From IMG/VR virus record IMGVR_UViG_3300036985_002500, positions 1 through 56,845 of that record: a stretch of 56,845 bases of DNA; one strand, 5' to 3'. This DNA comes from a virus. The notes below the pieces were generated by a model, which ran no database searches, had not been told where the DNA came from, and saw only the letters and a list, made by a program, of their open reading frames with translations. The position numbers and the translations under genes are program-made. Shown piece after piece: positions 6,390 through 13,681 of this stretch (positions are counted from its first letter, which is position 1; the number at the start of each line of letters is the position of its first letter).

Positions 6390-7790
6390 ATGAGTGACAT
6401 TAAGATGCGTTCTGAACAGCTAGTAATAAACGCAATACTCACAGATCCATCTTGTATACATAACATAATGTCGAAGGTATCCTATGATATGTTCCATGTT
6501 CCTGTTCATAAATTGATGTTTGAAACAATAACTAACATCTATCTAAAGCAAGAGCCTATAAATCTTATTACAGTATTTACTTCTTTAAATAAAAGCAGTT
6601 CAATTAATAAATCAGAATCATTAAATGAGCTAACTCGCATACAATCAATGTTTAACTTCACCGATAAACTTGAGGTTGGTGATGCTATGAATTTATTAAT
6701 ATCGGAATCTATAAGGCATGAACATATAGATTTTGCTACTAAGGTTGGTAAGATATCTAATTCAGATAGCTATGATCCATCTACGGTGATAGATTTAATG
6801 CAGTCTCATATACTAGATAATAAACTAAAATCAATTCTAAACAAAAAAGATTTTACGAATGAAGATTTATTAGATGAGTTAGATAAGAAGATGCTTGAGG
6901 CCTCTGAGAACAAGGGTATAAGCGGAATAAAGACTGGATATGAAAGATATGACAAGGTAACAAGTGGCATGCAGCCAACTAACTTTATAATTATAGCTGC
7001 AAGGCCTGCGATGGGTAAGACTCAATATGCTCTTGGAATAATGAGAAACGCTAGCGTGAATGATAATAAGAAAGGTTTATTTATATCGTGTGAAATGGAT
7101 GAGGTTCAAGTAATGAAAAGAATCATAGCGGTAGATAGCGGAATACCTGGATATTCATTTAAGCGTGGTAATTTAACACCAAGCGAGAGGCATAGATACG
7201 AATACTCTAGGAAAAGAATAATTGATTCTAAGCTAAAGATTGTTGCTGGCTCATTTACTATTTCAGATGTATTATCATTGGTTTATAAAATGAAGAACTC
7301 AGAAGGACTTGACTATGTTGTTATAGACTACATACAAAAGATAACATCTCCTGGCACTCAGAATAGAACGAATGAAGTAGGTGATGTATCTAGGAAGCTT
7401 AAGGACATGGCAAATGATTTAAAGATTCCCGTCATAGCATTGGCACAATTATCAAGGGCGGTAGAACATCGTGTCGATAAAAAGCCTATGCTTAGTGACT
7501 TGAGAGAGTCAGGTGATATTGAACAAGACGCAGACATAGTTATGTTCCTCTACAGATCTGGCTATTACATGACTCCTGAAGAGAAGATGAGCAATCCACT
7601 AGCTGAAGATGGTTATGCTATAATAGCTAAACATCGTGATGGAGATTTAGAAGACATACAACTGAAGTTTGATTCAAATATCCCAGCATGGAAGAATCCA
7701 TTTCAGAAAGATGATTACATAAAAGAGTACGTACAAACTAAGATTGAGCCAAATACTGATTTTGATTATCAGGGATCTCAACCATTTTAA
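6390..7790 (+). CDS. dnaB: DnaB-type replicative DNA helicase (466 aa)
   Basis: Hexameric helicase that unwinds the fork 5'-3'. The N-terminal domain (about 1-150) is DnaB-like. The RecA core has Walker A AARPAMGKT (about 203-211), Walker B YVVIDYIQK (about 309-317), the sensor stretch ALAQLSRAVEHR (about 350-361) and SDLRESGDIEQDADIVMFLY. Length matches cellular DnaB. No inteins or truncation. With no phage polymerase or primase recognised, it must work with host replication enzymes. Confidence 0.93.
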   Translation: MSDIKMRSEQLVINAILTDPSCIHNIMSKVSYDMFHVPVHKLMFETITNIYLKQEPINLITVFTSLNKSSSINKSESLNELTRIQSMFNFTDKLEVGDAMNLLISESIRHEHIDFATKVGKISNSDSYDPSTVIDLMQSHILDNKLKSILNKKDFTNEDLLDELDKKMLEASENKGISGIKTGYERYDKVTSGMQPTNFIIIAARPAMGKTQYALGIMRNASVNDNKKGLFISCEMDEVQVMKRIIAVDSGIPGYSFKRGNLTPSERHRYEYSRKRIIDSKLKIVAGSFTISDVLSLVYKMKNSEGLDYVVIDYIQKITSPGTQNRTNEVGDVSRKLKDMANDLKIPVIALAQLSRAVEHRVDKKPMLSDLRESGDIEQDADIVMFLYRSGYYMTPEEKMSNPLAEDGYAIIAKHRDGDLEDIQLKFDSNIPAWKNPFQKDDYIKEYVQTKIEPNTDFDYQGSQPF

Positions 7791-7799
7791 AAATTGATT

Positions 7800-8843
7800 A
7801 TGAATGTATTAAGTTTATTCGATGGAATATCTGCAGGGCAAGTAGCTTTACAAAGAGCAGGAATCGCAGTAGAGAATTATTATGCAAGTGAGATAGATAA
7901 ATATGCCGTTCAGATAACTCAAAAAAATCATCCCAATACAATTCAGTTAGGAGACATAACTAAATGGAGAGAATGGGACATTGATTGGAGTAGTATTGAT
8001 ATGGTAATTGGAGGTAGTCCTTGTCAGGGATTTAGCTTTGCTGGTAAACAATTAAACTTTGAAGATCCACGAAGCAAATTGTTTTTTGATTACTTAGATA
8101 TTTGTAATCATGTAGCAGACCACAATCCAAAAATGAAATTCTTACTTGAGAATGTTAGAATGAAACAAGAATATCAAGATGTTATATCCGAATTTCTTGG
8201 AATATCTCCTATGTTCATGAATTCATCCCTAGTATCTGCTCAAAATAGACCAAGATTATATTGGACTAATATAAATGATGTAAGCGTACCTGAAAATAAA
8301 GATATAATGTTAATAGATATTATAGAAGGTAATAAAGTTGATGATAAATATATGTTGTCAAAGGAGGCTATAGATTACATGAGCAGATTAAGAAATGGAA
8401 AACCAAGATGGGAATACCACAAGAATCCATTAAACGGAAAGGCAGCTTGTCTAACTGCTAATATGTATAAAGGAGTTCCTTACGGTGTGATTACTATAGC
8501 TAATGACATAAATCTATTAATAGTTAATGAGGCTACTAAAAAAGGCTTTATAAATGTATTTCCTGGTGATGGAGTTGATTTAACATTCCCAAGTTCAAAG
8601 ACAAGAAGAGGTAGGTTAATGGAAGATAAAAGCAATTGCCTTACAGCTACAACTTATGATTATTGTTTTTGGGATGGACACGTTATTAGAAAGCTAACAC
8701 CTATAGAATGCGAAAGATTACAAACATTTCCTGATAATTATACCGAAGGAATTAGCAATTCTCAGAGATATAAATCTTTAGGAAATGGATGGACTGTAGA
8801 TATGATTGCTCATATTTTTTCACATATTAATAATAAAAAATAA
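7800..8843 (+). CDS. C5-cytosine DNA methyltransferase (347 aa)
   Basis: Transfers methyl from S-adenosylmethionine to cytosine C5. Motif I is LSLFDGISAG near the N-terminus, motif IV GGSPCQGFSFAG with the catalytic Cys at about residue 74, motif VI FLLENVR at about 117, motif VIII QNRPRLYW at about 150, and motifs IX/X (LTPIECERLQTFPDNY, SLGNGWTVDMIAHI) at the end. The spacing resembles the Dnmt3-like phage and orphan enzymes. I start at ATG 7800 rather than TTG 7794. No restriction endonuclease is adjacent, so protection from host restriction is the likely job. Confidence 0.92.
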   Translation: MNVLSLFDGISAGQVALQRAGIAVENYYASEIDKYAVQITQKNHPNTIQLGDITKWREWDIDWSSIDMVIGGSPCQGFSFAGKQLNFEDPRSKLFFDYLDICNHVADHNPKMKFLLENVRMKQEYQDVISEFLGISPMFMNSSLVSAQNRPRLYWTNINDVSVPENKDIMLIDIIEGNKVDDKYMLSKEAIDYMSRLRNGKPRWEYHKNPLNGKAACLTANMYKGVPYGVITIANDINLLIVNEATKKGFINVFPGDGVDLTFPSSKTRRGRLMEDKSNCLTATTYDYCFWDGHVIRKLTPIECERLQTFPDNYTEGISNSQRYKSLGNGWTVDMIAHIFSHINNKK

Positions 8844-8848
8844 ATTAT

Positions 8849-9154
8849 ATGTTTGAACAAATGAAGAAGTCAAAGGATAAAGTTTCTTATCTATTAAGAA
8901 ATCATCCTAAATTAAGAGATAGCGACTATAAATTAATTGCTACCTATTGGCACAAAGAAATAGGAGAAGACATCTCATCTATGTCTGCATTTGATTTACT
9001 TAAAAAAATAGCAGAAGGAAAGCTAACTAGTTCAGAATCAATAAGAAGGGTAAGACAAAAGATTCAAGAAGATAATCCTGAATTGCGTGGAGAAGTATGG
9101 CTGAATAAGCAATTAAAAAGCGAAGAGGTTAGAGAAAACATAAAGCATTTATAA
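8849..9154 (+). CDS. Conserved hypothetical phage protein (101 aa)
   Basis: A helical, basic protein with the pattern LRDSDYKLIATYWHKEIG, then SSESIRRVRQKIQEDNPELR and a final helix. I recall similar small proteins (D-S-D-x-K-L-I, R-R-x-Q-x-x-P-x-L-R-G) in many phages, without a function. A DNA-binding or regulatory role is possible. The stop shares one base with the next start. Confidence 0.65.
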   Translation: MFEQMKKSKDKVSYLLRNHPKLRDSDYKLIATYWHKEIGEDISSMSAFDLLKKIAEGKLTSSESIRRVRQKIQEDNPELRGEVWLNKQLKSEEVRENIKHL

Positions 9155-9366
9155 TGATAGGAGTATTAATAGACAAAGGATCTTGGTTTGTTAGGTATGT
9201 AGACTCAAAACAAAATATAAATGACATACCATTATACCATGAGCAGGCAATGATACTAGATAAATCAAAAGAAAACACATTCGTTTCATTTGAAAAGATA
9301 TGGGTTAAGAATAAGCTTTGGGTTGCCTTAATAAAATTTATTGACGAAGAAAAAATGAACGAATGA
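9154..9366 (+). CDS. Small hypothetical protein (70 aa)
   Basis: Begins MIGVLIDKGSWFVRYVDSKQ and reads like a small beta-barrel or SH3-type fold (alternating short strands, few helices). Coupled on both sides (one-base overlap upstream, four-base overlap downstream). No function recognised. Confidence 0.6.
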   Translation: MIGVLIDKGSWFVRYVDSKQNINDIPLYHEQAMILDKSKENTFVSFEKIWVKNKLWVALIKFIDEEKMNE

Positions 9367-10007
9367 ATATAAATTATAACGAAAGAATAGAATTATTAAA
9401 AGATAAGCTTCACGTATTAGAACAATGTAATAGATTGTACAATTATTTTTATCCAATTAAAAAATCTAAAAATAGCTATGTCGTTGAGATGAGAAGATTA
9501 GTTGGTCAGCAATTATATGACATAGGAATGTCAAAAGTAGATATATCAGGAATATTTGGGAAAGACCATTCTACAGTAGTTCATTTGCTAGGCATAGAAA
9601 GTAGTATAGATGTTCAAAAAGAAGTGGCTGATAAATATAAACTATGGATTGAGTTAGGTTTATATCCAGATTCTATATTTGTTTTAGAAGTTTCTGATAT
9701 ACATTTTAATGGACATAAGCATACTTTAGATTATATTTTAACTGACGAACTAACTTATGACAAAAACAGTAAAGAAAAGTATATGTCTAGATCTATAAGT
9801 AAATACTTTAAGGATAGAATGATGAATTTAATTTCATCAGAAGATTATACCTCATCTAGAGCTTCTCTTAATGATGCGTTTATTAATAAGGTTAAGTTTT
9901 CTCATCCTGATAACTATAAGTTAATAGAAGAGAAAGAAAGTGCATACAAAGAAAATATGCTGATTATAAATAGTAAAAATATTATTAATTATGATAGACA
10001 TATTTGA
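9363..10007 (+). CDS. Protein with a DnaA domain IV-like segment (214 aa)
   Basis: Residues about 36-75 (VVEMRRLVGQQLYDIGMSKV, then DISGIFGKDHSTVVHLL) follow the DnaA C-terminal signature: an initial V-x-x-R-x-x-x helix, S/K-x-x-x-I-x-x-x-F-G, and the DHSTV-x-H box-binding helix. No AAA+ ATPase is present, and the C-terminal 130 residues are unrelated. It probably binds DnaA-box-like sites in phage or host DNA, acting either in initiation or as a competitor of host DnaA. Its gene overlaps the next by 17 bases. Confidence 0.65.
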   Translation: MNINYNERIELLKDKLHVLEQCNRLYNYFYPIKKSKNSYVVEMRRLVGQQLYDIGMSKVDISGIFGKDHSTVVHLLGIESSIDVQKEVADKYKLWIELGLYPDSIFVLEVSDIHFNGHKHTLDYILTDELTYDKNSKEKYMSRSISKYFKDRMMNLISSEDYTSSRASLNDAFINKVKFSHPDNYKLIEEKESAYKENMLIINSKNIINYDRHI

Positions 10008-10305
10008 TGAAAAACCTCAACCTAGATTATACATAGCTGATTTATATATAAAAGCTATAACAAGAAAGAAAACTAAGAAGCAAGTTCTAACAAGTACTAG
10101 GGATTTAGTCATCCCAAATACATCAATAGTATTATTAGATAACAAGTTTCCAACGAAAAAATCAGAAAATATATTCTTCAAAAAGATATTTGATAAGTAT
10201 ATAGATAAGGGAGACATAAACAATGTTTCCTTTAAGATAGAAAGAATGGAAAATATAAAATTATCATCCAATTTATCTTATAAATTTAATTATAACGAAC
10301 ATTAA
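9991..10305 (+). CDS. Hypothetical basic protein (104 aa)
   Basis: Starts inside the end of the preceding gene (17-base overlap). Lysine-rich, no hydrophobic segment; unrecognised. It is the last gene before a short gap with a -7 promoter box, so it probably ends one transcription unit. Confidence 0.55.
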   Translation: MIDIFDEKPQPRLYIADLYIKAITRKKTKKQVLTSTRDLVIPNTSIVLLDNKFPTKKSENIFFKKIFDKYIDKGDINNVSFKIERMENIKLSSNLSYKFNYNEH

Positions 10306-10322
10306 TAGTAACATTTTTTTTG

Positions 10323-10330
10323 TATATTTG
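10323..10330 (+). promoter_or_regulatory. Promoter -7 box (TATATTTG)
   Basis: Exact TAnnTTTG box 22 bases upstream of the gene at 10353; a T-run precedes it but no clear TTG at the usual spacing. Likely drives the MazG-DUF1064-SSB operon. Confidence 0.45.
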
Positions 10331-10352
10331 TTATATTATTTAAATAAACACC

Positions 10353-10949
10353 ATGGAAAAACAATTATTACAAGTCTTAGAGTTTCAAAAGGCATTCAAT
10401 GTAGAAATTCCTACTACTCCTAAGATGTTAAGAAAGACCAGAGCTAAACTTAGACAATCCTTATTGGAAGAAGAAGTTAAAGAGTTGCTTGAGGCAAAGA
10501 ATATTATAGACGTAGCTGATGCTATAGTAGATATTCTTTACATAACTTATGGAACGGCTCATGAGTACGGTATCGCTGATAGATTAATTCTTCTATTCGA
10601 TGAGATTCATAAGTCAAACATGACTAAGGTTGGCCCTGATGGGAAAGCATTATTCAGAAGAGATGGTAAAGTATTAAAGCCAGAGACTTATACAGAGCCA
10701 AACTTAAGACCTATTCTTGAGCGTGACTTTTCAATATACAAGTCAAGTGATTTAGCTAAGGAACTTGCTGAAATAGAATCTAATATTGTAAATGGAATTA
10801 TTCATAATACAATAAAAAAGAATCTATCATTTTTTGACAGAATATTATTCTCTATTTATAATAAGTTAGAATCTATTCTTGAGAAGAAAGTTCAAGTTGA
10901 ATTTCCAAAGGTAATTGTGTACGGAAAAGAACATGTTATCAAAGGGTAG
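10353..10949 (+). CDS. MazG-like NTP pyrophosphohydrolase (198 aa)
   Basis: Residues about 33-70 (LLEEEVKELLEA, then DVADAIVDILYITYGTAHEYG) carry the all-alpha NTP-PPase E-E-x-x-E and D-x-x-D pattern that binds Mg2+ and a (d)NTP. Family members hydrolyse nucleoside triphosphates or related alarmone or metabolite pyrophosphates. Residues 90-120 (SNMTKVGPDGKALFRRDGKV) resemble the extended loop of phage phosphoribosyl-ATP-pyrophosphohydrolase-like proteins. The C-terminal 70 residues are extra. It may clean the nucleotide pool or lower host stress signals. Confidence 0.75.
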   Translation: MEKQLLQVLEFQKAFNVEIPTTPKMLRKTRAKLRQSLLEEEVKELLEAKNIIDVADAIVDILYITYGTAHEYGIADRLILLFDEIHKSNMTKVGPDGKALFRRDGKVLKPETYTEPNLRPILERDFSIYKSSDLAKELAEIESNIVNGIIHNTIKKNLSFFDRILFSIYNKLESILEKKVQVEFPKVIVYGKEHVIKG

Positions 10950-11328
10950 GAAATATGGCAATAAAAAAATAGAGCATGATGGAGTTAAATTTGACTCCAA
11001 GCTTGAGTTCTATTGCTATAATTTATTGAATTCCCTTGAGTTTAAATTTGAATTTCAACAAAAGTTAGTTCTTATTGACAAGTTCAAATACAATACAGAG
11101 TCTATTAGAGCCATAACGATGATAATAGACTTCGTATTATCTCATGGAGATACAATTATATACATTGATACAAAAGGATTCGCTACAGAGGTATCTAAAA
11201 TAAAGTATAAGATGCTAAAGAATCATTTAAAGAATGAAATTAACACAAGAGTTATATGGCTTCACTCACAAAAAGAAGTCAATGAATTTTTAAACAATCT
11301 AAAAAACAATAAAGATGTCAACAATTAA
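10933..11328 (+). CDS. DUF1064-like phage nuclease (131 aa)
   Basis: I start at ATG 10933 (MLSKGRKYGNKKIEHDGVKF), overlapping the preceding gene by 17 bases; a longer TTG start at 10915 is less likely. The pattern KYGNKK-x-x-x-DG-x-x-FDSK-x-E at the start, FEFQQKLVLI, then IIDFVL and YIDTKGF matches the DUF1064 family, a small endonuclease-fold group related to Holliday-junction resolvases. Catalytic acidic residues and the K of DTKG are present. A role in resolving replication or packaging intermediates is probable. Confidence 0.75.
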   Translation: MLSKGRKYGNKKIEHDGVKFDSKLEFYCYNLLNSLEFKFEFQQKLVLIDKFKYNTESIRAITMIIDFVLSHGDTIIYIDTKGFATEVSKIKYKMLKNHLKNEINTRVIWLHSQKEVNEFLNNLKNNKDVNN

Positions 11329-11710
11329 CAAAGTAATTCTATTAGGTAACGTAGGTTCAGTAGATGTAAAAGAATTTGATGGTGGTAAAAAGCTAGTTCA
11401 AGTATCATTAGCAACTTCTGAAAGTTATAAAAAAGGAGATGAGTACGTAAACAAGACAGAGTGGCATAGATGTATATTCGCTATACCTAATTTGGCTGAT
11501 AGAGCTGTAAATATTAAGAAGGGTGATAAGATATATGTAGAAGGAAGTGTATCAACAAACTCTTGGACTTCAAAAGAAGGAGAAAAGAAAGAGAATAAAG
11601 AGATTTCTTGCATTATGTTTAAGACTTTTCAGAAAGCTGATTCATCAAAAGAAGATTTGTCTAATGCATCTATTCCTCAAGGATCTTTAGTAGATGATAT
11701 TATATTTTAA
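11315..11710 (+). CDS. ssb: Single-stranded DNA-binding protein (131 aa)
   Basis: OB-fold SSB: starts MSTINKVILLGNVGSVDVKE, with LVQVSLATSE, TEWHRCIF, and GDKIYVEGSV at the positions usual for bacterial SSB. The disordered linker is very short, and the C-terminus ends in the acidic tip DDIIF, the peptide that recruits replication and recombination partners. Its gene overlaps the preceding nuclease gene by 14 bases. Confidence 0.92.
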   Translation: MSTINKVILLGNVGSVDVKEFDGGKKLVQVSLATSESYKKGDEYVNKTEWHRCIFAIPNLADRAVNIKKGDKIYVEGSVSTNSWTSKEGEKKENKEISCIMFKTFQKADSSKEDLSNASIPQGSLVDDIIF

Positions 11711-11770
11711 AATAAGTTACACTAAGCAGGTTACTGTAAACAAAACTACGGCTGCATTGAGTTGTGGCTG

Positions 11771-11778
11771 TATATTTG
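11771..11778 (+). promoter_or_regulatory. Promoter -7 box before the lipoprotein gene
   Basis: TATATTTG, an exact TAnnTTTG box, about 100 bases upstream of the lipoprotein start. No good TTG is at the usual distance. The gene would therefore have its own expression signal and a long untranslated leader. Confidence 0.4.
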
Positions 11779-11875
11779 TCCAGTTTTTTTTATAATAAAC
11801 GGGACATAACATTTTGTAGATAAGCGAAGGCAAAGATTTATAAACAAAAATTTTAACTTAAAAACAAATATAATT

Positions 11876-12145
11876 ATGAAAACGAAAACATCAATTTACC
11901 ACCGCACCTTTGCTTTTGCTTATGCGCTGTTAGTAGCTGTTATTTTTTGCGGTTGTGAGCCGATAAATAATGAGCAACAAAAGAAAGTAGAAGCAACAGA
12001 ATTAAACGATTATTCTGTAAGCAATGAAGGTGTACAAATATTAACTATTGATAGTTGCGAATATGTTTGGTGTAAAAATGGTCATGGTGCAGGATTAACA
12101 CATAAGGGGAACTGTAAATTTTGTGCAGAACGTAGCAAGAAATAA
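11876..12145 (+). CDS. Small lipoprotein, probable accessory gene (89 aa)
   Basis: N-terminal basic region, hydrophobic h-region (about 12-24) and lipobox F-C-G-C with the acylated Cys at residue 27: a type II signal peptide, so it is placed in the host inner or outer membrane. The mature protein ends in CKNGHGAGLTHKGNCKFC, a Cys/His-rich tail. It is monocistronic, has its own promoter box, and its 5' codons (CAC CGC ACC) look less AT-biased than neighbours. It is followed by an attC-like repeat. A superinfection-exclusion or host-fitness role is an inference. Confidence 0.7.
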   Translation: MKTKTSIYHRTFAFAYALLVAVIFCGCEPINNEQQKKVEATELNDYSVSNEGVQILTIDSCEYVWCKNGHGAGLTHKGNCKFCAERSKK

Positions 12146-12152
12146 TTGCTAC

Positions 12153-12198
12153 TAACATCCGTATAGGCGCACGTTTCAATGGCGTTTATACCTTGTTA
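12153..12198. repeat. attC-like imperfect inverted repeat
   Basis: TAACA (12153-12157), GTATA (12161-12165) and CGC (12168-12170) pair with GCG (12182-12184), TATAC (12187-12191) and TGTTA (12194-12198), with unequal spacers of 3 and 2 bases. Terminal TAACA/TGTTA with inner boxes and unpaired bases is the form of integron attC recombination sites. No integron integrase lies in the window. Confidence 0.4.
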
Positions 12199-12213
12199 TG
12201 AAAATTATAATCC

Positions 12214-12244
12214 GCCAAAATCATAATTATTTTATAATTTTGGC
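12214..12244. promoter_or_regulatory. AT-rich hairpin after the lipoprotein gene
   Basis: GCCAAAAT (12214-12221) pairs perfectly with ATTTTGGC (12237-12244), and ATAA (12223-12226) can extend with TTAT (12232-12235). No T-tract follows. It may terminate lipoprotein transcription or protect the RNA end upstream of the tRNA-like genes. Confidence 0.4.
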
Positions 12245-12255
12245 ACAGTATAAAA

Positions 12256-12330
12256 TAGTGAGGTGGCGTAATGAGGCGAGGTTGCCAAGTCCTATATGGT
12301 TGCTTTACGGTTCGAGTCCGCCCTCACTAC
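12256..12330 (+). tRNA. tRNA-like gene, possibly degenerate
   Basis: The ends pair as an acceptor stem (TAGTGAG with CTCACTA, or AGTGAGG with CCTCACT) and the T-loop is canonical (TTCGAGT at 12311-12317). Total length of 75 nt is normal. The middle folds poorly: the best anticodon arm I find is GCCAA/ATGGT with one mismatch and anticodon CCT, that is Arg, and the D and T stems each contain mismatches. So it is either a decayed tRNA or an unusual one; the anticodon call is weak. CCA is not encoded. Confidence 0.5.
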
Positions 12331-12346
12331 TAATTATTAATAATAA

Positions 12347-12453
12347 GACTAAGTAGCGTAAGTGGGAATGAATACCACCTTGGGTAACGTGTTTGCTAGA
12401 ATAGTATTCTTTAAATAGGCAGATAGATGAGAGTTCGAATCTCTCCTTAGTCA
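12347..12453 (+). tRNA. Large tRNA-like gene with perfect acceptor and T arms (107 nt)
   Basis: GACTAAG (12347-12353) pairs with CTTAGTC (12446-12452), discriminator A at 12453, and the T-arm GAGAG-TTCGAAT-CTCTC (12429-12445) is perfect. At 107 nt it is longer than a class I tRNA (about 75) or class II tRNA (85-95). An internal hairpin AGAAT-AGT-ATTCT lies inside a further stem pairing TTTGCT with GGCAGA, which could be a giant variable arm or an insertion. I cannot assign the anticodon. Confidence 0.55.
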
Positions 12454-12467
12454 CTAAATTTAAAATT

Positions 12468-12701
12468 ATGAATGAATACACATTGCAATTATCCGCAGAG
12501 GATATAGGAGAAATTATAACTATAATTAGAGTTCAACATCTTAAGATGCACGCTGAACCTTTCGCTAGAAAGATAGGTATAAAAGAAAAGTTGTTATTAA
12601 CTGTTGAAGAAGGAAGAGGCCCACATGGATTGCTAGTCCTTAAAAAGATTGATAGCGCATTTCATAACATAAAAGTATCTGTTAATATAGGTATATTATG
12701 A
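12468..12701 (+). CDS. Small HTH-like protein (77 aa)
   Basis: Starts MNEYTLQLSAEDIGEIITII. Residues about 31-60 (PFARKIGIKEKLLLTVEEGR followed by GPHGLLVL) resemble an XRE-type helix-turn-helix: F-A-x-x-I-G-I, turn, L-x-x-x-E-E-G. A small phage regulator or DNA-binding protein is plausible. It sits just after the tRNA-like genes and may be read through from them. Its stop overlaps the next start (ATGA). Confidence 0.5.
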   Translation: MNEYTLQLSAEDIGEIITIIRVQHLKMHAEPFARKIGIKEKLLLTVEEGRGPHGLLVLKKIDSAFHNIKVSVNIGIL

Positions 12702-12811
12702 GATCAATAATAATGAAGAGACACGTATCCTTATTTAGAATGATTATAAATAAGAGATATATCCGAAGAAATAATTTAAGTAAGAGAATAAATAATGAAG
12801 AAGGAGATTAA
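12698..12811 (+). CDS. Tiny basic coupled peptide (37 aa)
   Basis: ATGA overlap with the preceding HTH-like gene. It is Arg/Lys-rich (core INKRYIRRNNLSKR). The last rightward gene before the convergent late block, whose end is 6 bases away. AGATTAATCT followed by TTTTATTT at its end is a weak candidate terminator. Unrecognised. Confidence 0.4.
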   Translation: MRSIIMKRHVSLFRMIINKRYIRRNNLSKRINNEEGD

Positions 12812-12816
12812 TCTTT

Positions 12817-13101
12817 TTATTTAAAAAATTGATGCTTCTTATCTGCTCTATTCTTTGATTGAGATTGGCTTTTTGTATTTGTGCTGCTAGTATGAGCCAC
12901 ATCCATACCATCCTTATTGCCATGAGTTCCATTCTTTCTATTTATAGCTTGTAATATAGCACGATACTTTCTTCTCGCTGGAGTTGAGTGATACCTTTTA
13001 TTGTATACGTCTCTCTTCTTTGCTGCTTTAGGATTCTCGTGATAGTATTTAGCTGTCTTGCTTTGACCTTTCTGAGTTCCTGCTAGTGTATTTCTTGCCA
13101 T
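12817..13101 (-). CDS. Conserved basic virion-associated hypothetical (94 aa)
   Basis: A strongly basic, low-hydrophobicity protein: MARNTLAGTQKGQSKTAKYY at the start, RRKYRAILQAINRKNGTHGN, then DGMDVAH and a C-terminal SKNRADKKHQFFK. I recognise this pattern (R-A-x-L-x-x-x-N-R-x-x-G-x-x-G-x-x-D-G-x-D-x-x-H) as a small conserved protein of many marine and Bacteroidota phages, of unknown function. It is the last gene of the late transcript, next to the endolysin, and is probably nucleic-acid binding. Confidence 0.65.
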   Translation of the reverse strand: MARNTLAGTQKGQSKTAKYYHENPKAAKKRDVYNKRYHSTPARRKYRAILQAINRKNGTHGNKDGMDVAHTSSTNTKSQSQSKNRADKKHQFFK

Positions 13102-13102
13102 A

Positions 13103-13678
13103 TTACTTAGTTGGTCTAAATGTTTTTCTATAGTCCTCTAATCTATTCAACCATCCTTTAAGAAATTTAGAATTCTTAGTTCCAGGTCTTCCTATATATT
13201 TAAAGAATCTTTCTCTCTCCGCAAGTAATGCATCGAATAATACTTGTGCGTTTATAAGATTAGCTGCTGCAATAGTTTTGTTTCCTAACGCTCCGTCTTT
13301 ATCAATATCAACTCCACAATTAATAATCGCTTGTTGTAAGGAAGTTACAGCTTGTTTCTTGCCTGATCCCCATGCCATTCCTGTCGTAAATATAGCAACA
13401 TTTTGCGACAAAAATTCATCTGCTCTTACTGAGTTCCAGTATAAAGTTTTGAATACATTGAACCAATCTTCGTTAGACATGTTAAAGAATCTAGCATCTT
13501 TATCTTTACCGTAGAATTCCTTCCATACAGCATAAGTTATTCCAATGTTAGTATGGTATCCACCTAAACCTTTAAATGGCGTAGGACAAGGAAATTTAGA
13601 TGCTGAGTCAGCCTTATCTCTAGAGAGTCCACCTTCCCATTTCTTCGTAAATGTAATATACTTATCTATCAATTCCAT
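13103..13678 (-). CDS. Endolysin, GH108-type N-acetylmuramidase (191 aa)
   Basis: Cleaves peptidoglycan glycan strands for lysis. The N-terminus has the GH108 motif F-x-K-x-EGG (KKWEGGLSRDKAD, catalytic Glu15), then GYHTNIGITYAVW and DWFNVFKTLYWNSVRAD. The C-terminal third (AVTSLQQAIINCGVDIDKDG, then FKYIGRPGTKNSKFLKGW) matches the PG_binding_3 domain that normally accompanies GH108. Length is typical. No signal peptide, so release depends on the adjacent holin. Confidence 0.88.
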   Translation of the reverse strand: MELIDKYITFTKKWEGGLSRDKADSASKFPCPTPFKGLGGYHTNIGITYAVWKEFYGKDKDARFFNMSNEDWFNVFKTLYWNSVRADEFLSQNVAIFTTGMAWGSGKKQAVTSLQQAIINCGVDIDKDGALGNKTIAAANLINAQVLFDALLAERERFFKYIGRPGTKNSKFLKGWLNRLEDYRKTFRPTK

Positions 13679-13681
13679 ATC

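Noticed and set aside
12744-12932. 62-aa minus-strand ORF across the convergent junction
   Set aside because: It is a frame-shifted overlap of the real 94-aa gene and the end of the + strand peptide gene.
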